A DNA stretch of 29,672 bases from Vitrella brassicaformis. Taxonomy: Eukaryota > Sar > Vitrellaceae. This document shows positions 1 through 9,768 of the stretch, piece by piece. A program made the translations under genes and the position numbers. The first letter of the stretch is position 1. Every line of letters starts with the position of its first letter. A model generated the notes under the pieces. The model saw nothing but the letters and a program-made list of their open reading frames with translations, did not search any database and was not told the DNA's origin. The stretch spans positions 1 through 29,672 of the forward strand of contig CDMY01000694.1 in the NCBI GenBank assembly GCA_001179505.1. Reading direction: 5' to 3'.

Positions 1-93
1 CACCGATCGTTTGGGTCCCTCCCTCCCGCCCTGTCCGATTGACCGGGGGGGAAATGAGCCGCCAGCCACTTCACTTGTCAATCCAGCCCCTTA

Positions 94-1620
94 TCAGCAG
101 GCAACACCACAGCTCCCCCATACACATAAGCGGCCAAACATGTGCCACCAGTCATACGACCGATGGAGCTCCCTGACAATTGTCATACATACGAACAAGG
201 AGACACGAGATATTCTCTTGGCTTCACTGTCGCTCTCGGCTCGCCCGTCTTTGCTCACCTCGTGAGTATTCTTTACGGCCGTCCCGTTTTTCCGCCTCAG
301 ATAGATGGTCCACGCAAACGACGCGACTCGAGATAGAACCGTCACAAGAGTGAAGAAGGCAGGCACAACAAAGAGTATTGGGTTGCTAGCCTCCGTCGCC
401 CACACGATTGTCAGCACCAAGATGGGCACTTCCAGCAGGGCAAATGCCACAATCCAGATGTGTTGGCATAGGGAGGGAGAGCCGCGGATGGAATAGTGAA
501 GAAACAGCGACACAAAGTCGGCCCACGATATGAACATGATGACATAGCCGGCAACTCCATAGCCTTTTGTTACTTCGTTCACGCACCCCCAATCCCACTC
601 GACCCCACAAATGGATCTCCACTGGTCAAGTCCACTCCCGCTGGTCAATTCCACTCCCACCGCCAAATCAGTCATGAAGTCCACGGCCATCCCCACGACG
701 GCCAGCAGTTTGTACAACCGAATGAAAGTGAGATAGTCCATCCGTTTGAGCCACCGCTTGACCACCGAGCGGTAGAGGAAGGGCTCTGTCTGCCGAGCCT
801 TGGCTATGCGCTCGGCCGTCGCCGAAGGTCTCCAGCCTGCCCGACGGCCGCAGCATGAGAGCCGGTTGTGATCGACGTCGATTTCCTTTACACCCGTTGA
901 TGTGGTCGATGCACGGGTAACCCGCGGCTCAGAGATGACAACCAGCAAAGTGAACTGCAGAAGGGCCGCTCCAGCCAGCCACGCCAGTGCGGCTAAGGGG
1001 TCATCGGAGAGGTCGCCGGCAGTCCCGAACTGCTGACGAGCCGATAAATAGATGAGAATGGTGAGGACAATCGAAATATAGACGACGCATCGGATGCCCC
1101 ACCAGAGAGGCGGTGCGCACAGACTTCCCAATCCAATCAAGAGCACCTGAGATGGCGATGCCCAAGTCACAACCATCAATCCGATGTTTCTCCCTCTTCC
1201 ATCAATCTCAAGACGGAATGGGATCTCCTCGCTCAAGTGGAAGAAGTAGAAACAGCCTCCCCACCACCAGAATGCATAGATCACGACGAGGCCGATAATG
1301 AGAAGGAAATGCCTGAGAGCGTAATCCCTCAGCCACAAGGTCACACAGCCAATCCGCAGCACCAGAAAGCCCCACAGGTCACCCTCCTCAGCCGAAGCAT
1401 CCCCGTCGCCAAGCGGAGCCCGGCCGTCCACTGCAGGGGTGGAGACCGATGTCGAGACGGTGGTGGGAATGTCTGAGAGCCGAGCGCCGCCTTCGCCATC
1501 TCCTTCAGCTGGCCTTTTCGTCGTGACGTCCCCTTCAGAAGCTGATTGTCTGAGGACGTCTGTGTCTGGGGGATCAGCCGTGGCAGGAGGAGGGGCGCTG
1601 ACAGACGTGGGCGGCCTCAT
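94..1620 (-). CDS. Multipass membrane protein, repeat-family copy 1
   Basis: Single open frame of 508 residues from the start codon conserved in all three copies (1620-1618). The frame stays open upstream, and an ATG at 1767-1765 could add 49 residues, but that extension is not shared with copy 2. A Pro/Ser/Thr-rich acidic N-terminus (about 85 residues) is followed by about eight to nine hydrophobic segments, including VTLWLRDYALRHFLLIIGL and LLEVPILVLTIVWATEASN. A basic cytoplasmic-looking loop around SCCGRRAGWRPSATAERIAK splits them. I do not recognise the family and assign no function; channel, transporter or receptor are all possible. A GTGAGC donor follows the NTHE codons and a gtcag acceptor lies about 86 nt on, so a spliced form could end a few codons later. 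This copy looks intact. Confidence 0.8.
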   Translation of the reverse strand: MRPPTSVSAPPPATADPPDTDVLRQSASEGDVTTKRPAEGDGEGGARLSDIPTTVSTSVSTPAVDGRAPLGDGDASAEEGDLWGFLVLRIGCVTLWLRDYALRHFLLIIGLVVIYAFWWWGGCFYFFHLSEEIPFRLEIDGRGRNIGLMVVTWASPSQVLLIGLGSLCAPPLWWGIRCVVYISIVLTILIYLSARQQFGTAGDLSDDPLAALAWLAGAALLQFTLLVVISEPRVTRASTTSTGVKEIDVDHNRLSCCGRRAGWRPSATAERIAKARQTEPFLYRSVVKRWLKRMDYLTFIRLYKLLAVVGMAVDFMTDLAVGVELTSGSGLDQWRSICGVEWDWGCVNEVTKGYGVAGYVIMFISWADFVSLFLHYSIRGSPSLCQHIWIVAFALLEVPILVLTIVWATEASNPILFVVPAFFTLVTVLSRVASFAWTIYLRRKNGTAVKNTHEVSKDGRAESDSEAKRISRVSLFVCMTIVRELHRSYDWWHMFGRLCVWGSCGVAC

Positions 1621-1966
1621 GCCTGCGTCACTGGCAGAGCTCGATCTGGAGAGCCGCTCGGCTCCCTCTCCTCCGCGATCCGAGCAGGGATTGGGCGTTA
1701 GGGCAGGCGCCGAATAACGCGCACACGACTCAAAAACCACGAAAGAGGCACATCCAGCTCGCCACATCACCCCCCTGCACCACACTCGAACGAGCTGCAC
1801 AAAGATCTGCAGTCAGCGATTCATTTCCCTCTCCCTTTGTGTGCCATCTGTTGAGTGTTCTGCAGGTCAGTCTTCGGCCGGCGTCACTCGACAGGATGAA
1901 TGGACTTCTCTATGCCGTACAGTGGAAGAGGGGTACACCGATGGAAACCCTGCAGTAGTCAGTTGA

Positions 1967-2211
1967 GTGTGTGTCTGTGTGTGCGCATTTATCTCAGTCA
2001 CTCACTGCAGAAGATCTGCACTCCTCCTGGCCTTGCTGGTCGCCCTCCCCAATGTGTCGCAGGGACACTGCGGCAACCGCAGCGAGAAGCGCCGGCAGAT
2101 CAACGACGAATCCAGGCCTTTATTGGGCATGACGCCTTTGCCACACTGGTGGTTGTTATTGTGTTGTGTCCTGGACTTTCTGGGTGGCTCTGGCTCGTTG
2201 ACGCCACAGAC
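1967..2211 (+). pseudogene. Signal-peptide-like exon remnant in the 5' block of repeat copy 1
   Basis: On the plus strand, opposite to the membrane gene, a frame contains a strongly hydrophobic stretch, SALLLALLVALPNVSQGH, followed by a basic stretch, NRSEKRRQINDESRP. It looks like a secretory signal and cleavage region. The same peptide recurs on the minus strand of copy 3 (about 19058-19270) with few changes. No ATG precedes it in frame in either copy (the frame opens with GTG), so it would need an upstream exon. A tctcag acceptor motif lies just before it in both copies. A 7-bp length difference between the copies shifts the downstream frame. I read this as a duplicated 5' fragment of another gene, probably dead here because the similarity ends at 2211. 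Confidence 0.35.
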
Positions 2212-3415
2212 GCCCACCCACACACAGATTCAGCAAGAAGGCAGTGCGTGGAAGTGAGAGAGAGGGAGCAAGGACCTTCTTCTGTCTCACATCCGTCCAT
2301 CCGTCCCCGCACCAACCAACACACTACACTCACAGAAACAGAGGGCCATCCTTTTTTCCTTCTCGCCTCCATCCATCAGCCCCTTCGTGTGTATTCACTG
2401 ACCAGCTCCACAGCACACACACACACCGTGACGTGTCTGTCTGTCTGTCTGCTTGTGTCATTGTATAAATTAATATTTACGGTGATTTTTCTTTGCCCCC
2501 ATTCCGTGTGTAAGATGGGCTCGGGGGAGGCACTTTTTTACAGGTGTGGTGTGGTGTGGTGTGGTGTGTGTCATTGGTGTCATTAATGTCACTGTGGGTT
2601 TGTCATCCATTGTATGTGACTTTAAGTGAATGGGCCGGGTGGGTGGCATGCGCACGTCCATTCGTGTGCACGGCACGGCACGGCATGGTGTGTGGTGTTG
2701 TGTGGTGTGGCGCGTGTCACTCATACAGTGACCACCCACCGATGCGGTGCGTGCCTGCTTGCCGACCGGCCGATTCACATCACACAGACCTCATCTCTCC
2801 CTCTGCTTCCTTGCCTCCTTCCCGACCGACACTCGTGTGCGGACAACTGCTGTGAATGCATCGATCTGCCTGATGAGGGTTCGCAGTGAAGATCAGTTGG
2901 TGCAGTCGTTGGTTCAACCATTCAAGCAACACTGATACGATCGACCCATGCAGGGAGTCACATATAGACACAGCCGGCCACTCATGAGCCAGCCAAACAA
3001 GCACCACACGCACTCACCCTCTGTCAAACTGACAGAATTCAGCGTTGACGCAGCAATACCTTCGCCCGTACGCACATCCGATGGCATCGATCCCCTACCA
3101 AGGACAAAGACAGCAGCACACTTTTGTGTCCTGGTTTCCGATAGCGACGTCTCGCTTGTTACGGATGATGGCATGTACGGCGTCAAACGTACGACAAAGA
3201 GGACAGACAGGCATCAGACACTAGCAGAGTTCAGTAACACGCCGAAGGGCACCTGATTGAGCTCCCGGGGACGCTGGCCGGTGACAACCAGGCATTGGCC
3301 ACTCCAAAAAAAGCCAGTAAGCGACATCGAGACAAGAGCCGCCACACAAGAAAGAAGGCATGCATGGCCCCAAGCATCGTACGAGAGAGGATAGACAGGC
3401 GAAAGACACCACGCC
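2212..3415. other. Gene-poor spacer with simple repeats
   Basis: The stretch between repeat copy 1 and the 3' end of the mannosidase gene holds a (GTGGT)n run at about 2544-2568, a second GTGGTGTG-rich patch at about 2690-2720, and scattered ACAC/TGTG tracts. A 102-codon open frame at 2948-3256 (plus) has fairly balanced composition, but it has no recognisable domain, no conserved partner and no clear splice context. I do not call it a gene. Confidence 0.6.
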
Positions 3416-5322
3416 CTAAACCCGGTCGCGTCGAATCAGTGGATGAGCCTCCGTGTTCAGAACCTGGGAAATAATCAGCGAACACGCAGTGAGGCAGCAT
3501 TTGCCGAGCTCCTTTCTCTTCTCACCCATTTGCTGAGGTCGAGCGTCTCTCGCTCAGAGAAGAGCAAATAGAAGTATTTGAGCGTCTCCGCCATGAAAAA
3601 GGACTGGGCAGGCAGGCAGGCAGGCAGGCAGGCAGACAGGCAAGCGACACACACACGCACATACACACATGCAGACAGGTCCCGTCCATCCACTCGTCAC
3701 GGCCACCAGTGCACATGTACGTGCGCATCATGCAGGTAGTGTCTTTCTCACCTCCGTCGCATCTTCTTGCGACTCCGGGTCGTTTGTGTCCTGCAAAAAG
3801 GAGGGACACATCAAGGCGGAGAACGCCTCAGTTTGCGTCCCCGCACCCGCAAGATTGCGTATCCGAATTTTCCACGACACGACGACTGACAGCCATCACA
3901 AACTCAGAGCAATGTTGTTGCCACGACGATCTCTCCCCTCTTTTGTCGCACCCGTATTCCCTTCCACATTGTGGCGCCCCATTCTCTGAAGGAGAAAACA
4001 TGTGTAACACGCCATGTGTCACTCCATGCCTGATGCATACCTGTATTTCGTCTCCCCAGTGAAATACCACATCAAGTACACGCTTTCTATTGCCTCTGGC
4101 CGCAACAGATATCGCCTGTCGCCCCTGTTCGGATCGAACTCCACTGGCGCCGAGGGATCAGCAGAGCGAAAGACAAACCGCTCCCGCCCGACACCGGTAG
4201 CACTTAGGTAGTAGGGAAGGAAGCCTATGCATGGGAGGAAGGGGGCAGGAAACATGAGACATGGTGATGAGGCGTACATCTATTCACGACGAGGCCGTGA
4301 TTTGCTTACAGGCCTGGGTTATTGCCTCGGCCTGCTTCATCCATTGTATCTCTTTGGCCTTGGCCATCTCGAGCTCTCTTTGCCCCAATATAACCTGCAC
4401 ACAGGAGAGAAAGACAGCACACCCAGGGATGGATGGATGGATGGACGGGGGCACACGCATACAGGGTGGGAGACGTGGTGTTTACCATGCCCGGTGCGAA
4501 GCACGCTAAGTGCTCCTACGTTCCCGCGAGAACACAAGGCAGTTGATGACTTCCCCACCTTTGCATCAGCATACCATTTCTAGATTGGAAGGATCGCTGA
4601 AACCGCCTGGAGCAGCCACAACCTAGAAAGCGTGTGAAGGTGACGGCCAAGAAAGAGAAACACACAGACGATCTCTCTCTTGGTCGATCTTACTGTGACG
4701 GCTCCCGAATTGTCCATCTTGACAAGTTGCTCGAACATCTCGTCCATCGCCAGTTCCCAGTCTGTGCTGTACTCCTCCATACCCGTTTGTTTGAAGGTAC
4801 CACTTCAATATGTACTCGTAGTACCTGGATCAGCAGTCCCATCATGACTCCAATGCGTTGGTGTGTCCTCACATACTCAAACTCGCCTTGTCGCCTTACG
4901 AGTCAGCGCCGCCTCCCATGGATGCTTCTCCGCCTGCCCCCTTCGGCTCTTCAACGTTGAGAATATTCATGAATCTGCAGTCAACAAGACAGAGACAGCA
5001 GATGTTTGGTTGCACGGCTGTGCGACAGTGCGCCATTACGGCAATAAATTGTCATTGCCTCCCGCCTTGCGTATCTGCAGATACGCCCGCCTCGCCGCGT
5101 CTTTGAACTTGGGATCGCCCGTCAGGTCCGACAGAGCAAAGAACTCTAGCTGAAAAGTGCCGACCTCCGCAAGGTTGACAATGCAATCCTTTGAGCATGA
5201 GCTGGTGCTCAAGTTGATCTGCCGACAAGGGAAACCGGATGCCGCGTCGATTCCACGGTACAGCCGCTCTCCGATGTCGATGGCCTTGGCCAGAAGGCCC
5301 GGCCTTCCTGACAACGATGCAG

Positions 5323-5357
<35 letters not shown>

Positions 5358-6053
5358 AGAGACAGAGAGTGAGATCTTTATGTATGCATCATCCACACCC
5401 AAAAGTCCCCTCACATGATAATAAGCCACCCAGAATACGGATCGTAATCTCACTGAGCGGACAAGAGCAAGACAGCAAACTTGCAACGCGCACTGACTCG
5501 CACACTCATCCTCTTACAAGAAGGAGAAGGTCATTGCTTTGTCGAAGTCCAAGTTTTTCTCTATGTAACGTGCGGCCTCGCTAAATTCGTCGAGCTCGGA
5601 CATCAGATAAAGAGTGTCGAGTGACTCTACCATCATCAGCATCATGTTCATATAGTTGTTAGGCGTTCCTGAAAGTGGCTCGAGCTCGTCAAAGCCCAGC
5701 GCCAGCTCCTTGTAGTGTGACCAAGTCCAAAGGAACTCGTCGATGATTTCTTGTCGAATCGCTGTGGCGTTGACGGCAGGCAAAGTGATAGATAATGGGA
5801 GAGACCGCATCGGCATCTCGAGAGGCCGCATGGCTTCACTTTCCCGCTCGCTCTGCCGCGCCTGTCGCCACCTTGTGCTATTCACTTCGGCCTCCATCTC
5901 ACAGCTGTGGCGCCGCTGTTCCTGACTCATGACTCCAGGCCCGTCAGGGACAGATTGAAGGAAGGCGGCGGTGAGATTCTCCAAACGTGCGACCTGCTGG
6001 CATGACATCTGGTCGACGGTCACCACCCACAGGAAGAGAAGGAAGCTCAGCAT
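3416..6053 (-). CDS. Class I alpha-1,2-mannosidase (glycoside hydrolase family 47)
   Basis: Calcium-dependent inverting mannosidase that trims alpha-1,2-mannose from N-glycans in the ER/Golgi. Fourteen exons read on the minus strand: 6053-5518, 5452-5415, 5322-5040, 4974-4900, 4824-4694, 4622-4575, 4515-4486, 4394-4310, 4224-4041, 3985-3952, 3885-3847, 3790-3752, 3603-3526, 3463-3416. They would give about 548 residues. The N-terminus is hydrophobic (MLSFLLFLWVVTV), a signal peptide or anchor. Family motifs appear in order: GFDELEPLSGT (acid E123), GGGADSYYEY (D310), HLACFAPGM and the later TQAC (Cys pair 375/409, placed like the class I disulfide), LRPEAIES (E452), SFFMAETLKY and the terminal NTEAHP, whose Thr binds calcium. 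The Cys pair favours a processing ER/Golgi enzyme over EDEM. Exon 5 carries one extra base near 4782-4791: total length becomes divisible by three only after removing it. This is either a real frameshift or a sequence error. Confidence 0.95.
3607..3635. repeat. (GGCA)n microsatellite forming a 3' splice-site tract
   Basis: About seven GGCA units. On the minus strand this reads (CCTG)n and directly precedes the acceptor of mannosidase exon 13, so the microsatellite serves as the pyrimidine-rich tract. Confidence 0.9.
5325..5354. repeat. (CA)n microsatellite abutting a 3' splice site
   Basis: About fourteen CA units. On the sense (minus) strand of the mannosidase gene this is a (TG)n run ending directly in the gcag acceptor of exon 3. 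Confidence 0.9.
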
Positions 6054-6272
6054 CCTCTTGATGACAGCGGCCTCCTCTTAATGCCAGCGGCCTTCCGAAT
6101 GACGCGTTTGCGGATTGTTTGTTGGCCTTCACTACGCCCCAGATTTACACGCGTACGGTCCCGTGCTTCTGTTCTACCCAGCGCCTGGCCTTGCTGGTCA
6201 GATGAGCATGGAAGCGTCCTCCATATGCACTTGCGGGGAAAAAGCCGCCGTGCATATGCGAAACCCTGCAGC

Positions 6273-8350
6273 TGTGTGCGCGTTATACGGTGCCTGCCCA
6301 AACGCCAATCCCCGCTCGGATCGCGGAGGAGAGAGAGGAAGAAAGGCAGCAGAGAAAACTCACAAACGCACACAGGATGGCGACCAACACGCAGCCAGAA
6401 GGGCTCTCACTGCATCAGCTGACTTTTCTCTCTCTCTGTTCTCTCCGTCCGTCTGGCTATGTGTCTGTCTGTCTGTGAAGCCGCCGTGATTTGGCTGCCG
6501 AGCTCACTTACTACACAGCAGATCTGCAACAACGGCCTTCAAGCATCACGTTTATTCGCACGGCTCTCGATCTCCAAGATCGGCTCTCCGAGTGGAGGCA
6601 GATATGAGGCCGCCCACGTCTGTCAGCGCCCCTCCTCCTTCCACGGCTGATCCCCCAGACACAGACGTCCTCAGACAGTCAGCTTCTGAAATGGACGTCT
6701 TGACGACAAGGCCAGCGGAGTCACCGGAGCATCAATCGGAGGCTCAAGGAGATGGCGAAGGCGGCGCTCGGCTCTCAGACATTCCCACCACCGTCTCGAC
6801 ATCGGTCTCCACCCCTGCAGTGGACGGCCGGGCTCCGCTTGGCGACGGGGATGCTTCGGCTGAGGAGGGCGATCTGTGGGGCTTTCTGGTGCTGCGGATT
6901 GGCTGTGTGACCTTGTGGCTGACGGACTACCCTCTGAGGCATTTCCTTCTCATCATCGGCCTCGTCGTGCTCTATGCACTCTGGTGGTGGGGGGGCCTTC
7001 TCTACGTACTTCTCGTTATCCTTGGCTCGGCAAACAGAGCCCTTCCTGTACCGCTCGGCGGTCAAGCGGTGTTACTCACCATCGTGGCGATCAATCTGGC
7101 GACTTTTGCACCGCCGTCTGTGATGCTCCTCGTTGGATTGGGAAGTCTGTTTGCACCGCCTCTTTGGTGGGGCACTCGATGGCTCATGTACTTCTCTATC
7201 GTTCTGACAATCGTCGCATCCGGAAGCCTGTTAGCTGGGGCTTATGTGTCCCTTGCCGAAGGCAATCCCTTCGACAAGAACGGCCACAGCGATCCCTTCG
7301 GCCTGCGCTTTGGCACACTGGCATGGGCGGCTGGTGCGGTGCTTCTGCAGTTCACCCTCTTCGTTGTCTTGTCGGAGCCACGCATTGCCCGTGCATTGAC
7401 CAGCCCGACGGGCGGAAGGGAAAGCGATGGCGATCACAACCGGCTCTCGTGCTGCGGCCGTCGGGCAAGGTGGAGACCCTCGGCGACGGCCGAGTGGATA
7501 GCCAAGGCTCGGCAGACAGAGCCCTTCCTCTACCGCTCGGTGACCAAGCGGTGGCTCAAACGGATGGACTATCTCACTTTCATTCGGTTGTATAAACTGC
7601 TGGCCGTCGTGGGGATGGCCGTGGATTTCATTACCGATGCTGCAGTGGGGTTGGAAATGATCTTCCAGGGGCTGGAAGAATTGAACTGGTCGGGGGACCC
7701 GGAAGCGCAAGGCCTAGAAGGAGAAGCACAAGGCTATCTAGTTGTCGGTGGCGTCATCCTGGGCCTATCGCTGGCTGATTTCATATCGCTGTTTGTCCAT
7801 TATGGTATCCGCAGCTCTCCCTCGCTATGCCAACACATCTGGATTGCGGCCCTTGCCCTGCTGGAAGTGCCCATCTTGGTGCTGACGATCGTCTGGGCGA
7901 TGGAGGCCAGCAACCCGATACTCTTCATCGTGTCTGCCTTCTTCACTCTGGTGACGGTTCTCTCTCGAGTCGGGCCGTTCGCGTGGAGCGTATATGTGCG
8001 GCGAAAAGTCGGGACGGCCGCAAAGAATACTCACGAGGTGAGCAATGAAGAGCGAGCCTTCAACGAGAGTGAAGCCAAGAAAGTATCTCGTGTCTTCTTG
8101 TTCGTATGTCTGACAAATGTCAGGGAGAGCCATCTGTCGTAACGGATGGCACATCTTTGGCCGCTGATGTATGGCGGAAGTGTGGTAGTTTCGCCCGGTG
8201 GGTGGATTGGATTGACAAATAGCTAGCTGGCCCGGTCAATCGGACAGGGACGGAGGGCCCAAACGATCGGTGGATGGACGGATGTATGTGTCTGCAGATG
8301 CATGTCCGTCAGTCAGATGCTTGTTTGCATTTTGCAGCGAAAGGTGTGTG
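6273..8350 (+). repeat. Segmental repeat copy 2
   Basis: Similarity to copy 3 starts at the shared tgtgcgcgttatacgg sequence near 6273 and runs through the membrane gene. The 3' flank shares ggtcaatcggacaggg and cccaaacgatcggtgg with copies 1 and 3, and a degraded tail at about 8320-8350 shares ttttgcagc. Copy 2 lacks most of the 5' block seen in copies 1 and 3, apart from a short patch near 6184 (cctggccttgctggtca). It begins only about 220 bp upstream of the mannosidase start codon, so the duplication edge falls in that gene's promoter region. Confidence 0.85.
6604..8142 (+). CDS. Multipass membrane protein, repeat-family copy 2
   Basis: Best-preserved copy, 512 residues from the conserved ATG. 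The N-terminal 90 residues are Pro/Ser/Thr/Asp-rich and probably disordered. Hydrophobic segments lie at about 93-108, 113-140, 155-185, 192-216, 236-258, 331-352, 377-400, 411-433 and 437-457. A basic loop at 260-330 contains a CCGRR motif and KRWLKRMDYLTF. Membrane segments and the basic loop are almost identical to copies 1 and 3. Residues about 130-172, 217-236 and 349-378 differ sharply. The family and function are unknown to me. A GTGAGC donor at 8038 and a gtcag acceptor ending at 8123 define an 86-nt intron, the usual size here. Splicing would replace the last 34 residues by 32 others and move the stop to 8220-8222. I keep the unspliced frame because its tail (SEAKKVSRVFLFVC) resembles that of copy 1. 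Confidence 0.85.
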   Translation: MRPPTSVSAPPPSTADPPDTDVLRQSASEMDVLTTRPAESPEHQSEAQGDGEGGARLSDIPTTVSTSVSTPAVDGRAPLGDGDASAEEGDLWGFLVLRIGCVTLWLTDYPLRHFLLIIGLVVLYALWWWGGLLYVLLVILGSANRALPVPLGGQAVLLTIVAINLATFAPPSVMLLVGLGSLFAPPLWWGTRWLMYFSIVLTIVASGSLLAGAYVSLAEGNPFDKNGHSDPFGLRFGTLAWAAGAVLLQFTLFVVLSEPRIARALTSPTGGRESDGDHNRLSCCGRRARWRPSATAEWIAKARQTEPFLYRSVTKRWLKRMDYLTFIRLYKLLAVVGMAVDFITDAAVGLEMIFQGLEELNWSGDPEAQGLEGEAQGYLVVGGVILGLSLADFISLFVHYGIRSSPSLCQHIWIAALALLEVPILVLTIVWAMEASNPILFIVSAFFTLVTVLSRVGPFAWSVYVRRKVGTAAKNTHEVSNEERAFNESEAKKVSRVFLFVCLTNVRESHLS

Positions 8351-9768
8351 TACTGTAGTATCATGGTCTTGCCTCGATCGAGGCCCTCTTATTGGCTGAT
8401 CGACATGCCCGTCTGTCTGATATGTATGGGTCGTTACTTACACTCTTTTGATGTCGCTGGTCGATGTGTGTGTGTGTTTCCGGACCGATCGGTGGCTGAA
8501 TGGCAGGCAGATATTGAGGTCGTCGGGTTGTCTTGGCAGCGAATTTGATGAACGAATGACCCAATGGATTTACCTCTGACAGTGTGTCTGTGAATGTGTG
8601 CGTCTGTCTGTCTGTGTGTATCTCTCACTGTGTGTGTCTCACTGTGCGAGCGTAGTGTGCACGGTGTGTGCGTGTGTGTGTGCATCCATCACACACGCCC
8701 TCCTGGCTGCGCACACCCATGCATCCATCCCCCCTGACAAGGGCTACTCTGCCCCATTCTGTATGTGTCTCTTCCTGCACACATAGCACGTTCTCACGAG
8801 AAACAGACTCCTTCTCATTCAGACTCGAGAATGGCCAGGAAGTGATTGAATGAGTCAACGATTGATTGATACTGTGAGTAGATATGAATCAGCCATTTGT
8901 AGACGGCGTGTCGAATGCCTCTAGATCTATGTGTTCGTACCTGGCCGCCTCATGCGTCTCTGAACACAGGCAACACAAGAGCAAGAACGAGCCAGGCCGG
9001 TGGTCGCCGGCGCCTGTCTCCCATTAACGTTGATTCCATCCATTCAATCACACAGCCACCCACCCATCGATATCACGCACTCACTCACACAACAAGCAAC
9101 AAGCAATCATGTGTCTCACCTATAGCTAACGGTCCTATCAATCTCACACTCGTTCGCAGCACTTGGCGACTCACCAATCGCACACGTGACCAAGACAGAT
9201 GAGATGGTTTGAGATGCAATCGTGACGTCCTCTGGTATATGTTTTCGACTTCGCAGCTGTGCGCCTTTTGTTTCAGTGTCCGGGAGCCCGATCGGCGAGT
9301 CCTGCCTCTCTTAGTCGCTTCTCCGTGTGTATGCATGTGCACGTGTTGTGTACAGAGAGGGGTCTTCTGGCCAGTGCTTGATTGCGTGGTCGGTCTGTGT
9401 GTATAGGGAGGGAGAGGGGGAGGGGCATGGATGGATGGATGGATGCGTGCGTGAATGTTGTCGCATGAGTGTCGTCCCCTTTCAGCACGTCTGTGTCGTG
9501 CTGCTTGGTAGACACACACTGCTTGCAGCGAAGACACTCAACCAGTCAATTGCCGCCATGTGTTCAGAATCAGAAACCGGTGGGTCCATCACACGCACAC
9601 ACGGAAACAGACATACACCAGCCACGCCGGCCATAAGGAAGGCACACCTTCTTCATGGTGATTCCTTGTTGTACGGTGTGACTCGACAGACAGCCTGACG
9701 TCACAACACACACGCGTACACAGAAACGCCCTGAATCGGTGTCCTGCCTCACAGGCCACCCTGACCGT
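8351..9768. other. Gene-poor spacer
   Basis: Between repeat copy 2 and the 3' end of the next minus-strand gene I see only TG/CA- and CTGT-rich sequence (dense at about 8460-8700) and a (GATG)n run at about 9427-9446. No open frame here has balanced composition or recognisable motifs on either strand. Confidence 0.6.

Larger units (their letters stand above)
1..2211 (-). repeat. Segmental repeat copy 1 (inverted relative to copies 2 and 3)
   Basis: Read on the minus strand, this block matches about 19050-21530 on the plus strand: a 5' block (2211 to about 1720), the membrane-protein gene, and its 3' flank. The match begins at the window edge, so copy 1 probably extends past base 1. The end near 2211 is where similarity to copy 3 stops, around the shared gttgacgcc sequence. 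Copy 1 lacks about 100-200 bp just upstream of the conserved start codon that copies 2 and 3 share. It also lacks a stretch of about 8-9 codons near residue 35. Copies 2 and 3 are therefore closer to each other than to copy 1. I see no terminal inverted repeats or transposase, so this looks like segmental duplication and not a transposon. Confidence 0.85.

Noticed and set aside
1621-1800. Extended N-terminus of membrane copy 1 (start at 1800)
   Set aside because: The codon at 1800 is GTG, and the extension is not shared in frame with copies 2 and 3; the conserved ATG at 1620 is preferred.
2948-3256. 102-codon plus-strand open frame
   Set aside because: Composition is fairly normal, but there is no family signal, splice context or conserved counterpart.
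6592-6603. Start of membrane copy 2 at the GTG at 6592
   Set aside because: A GTG start is unlikely in a eukaryote; the ATG at 6604 is conserved in all copies.
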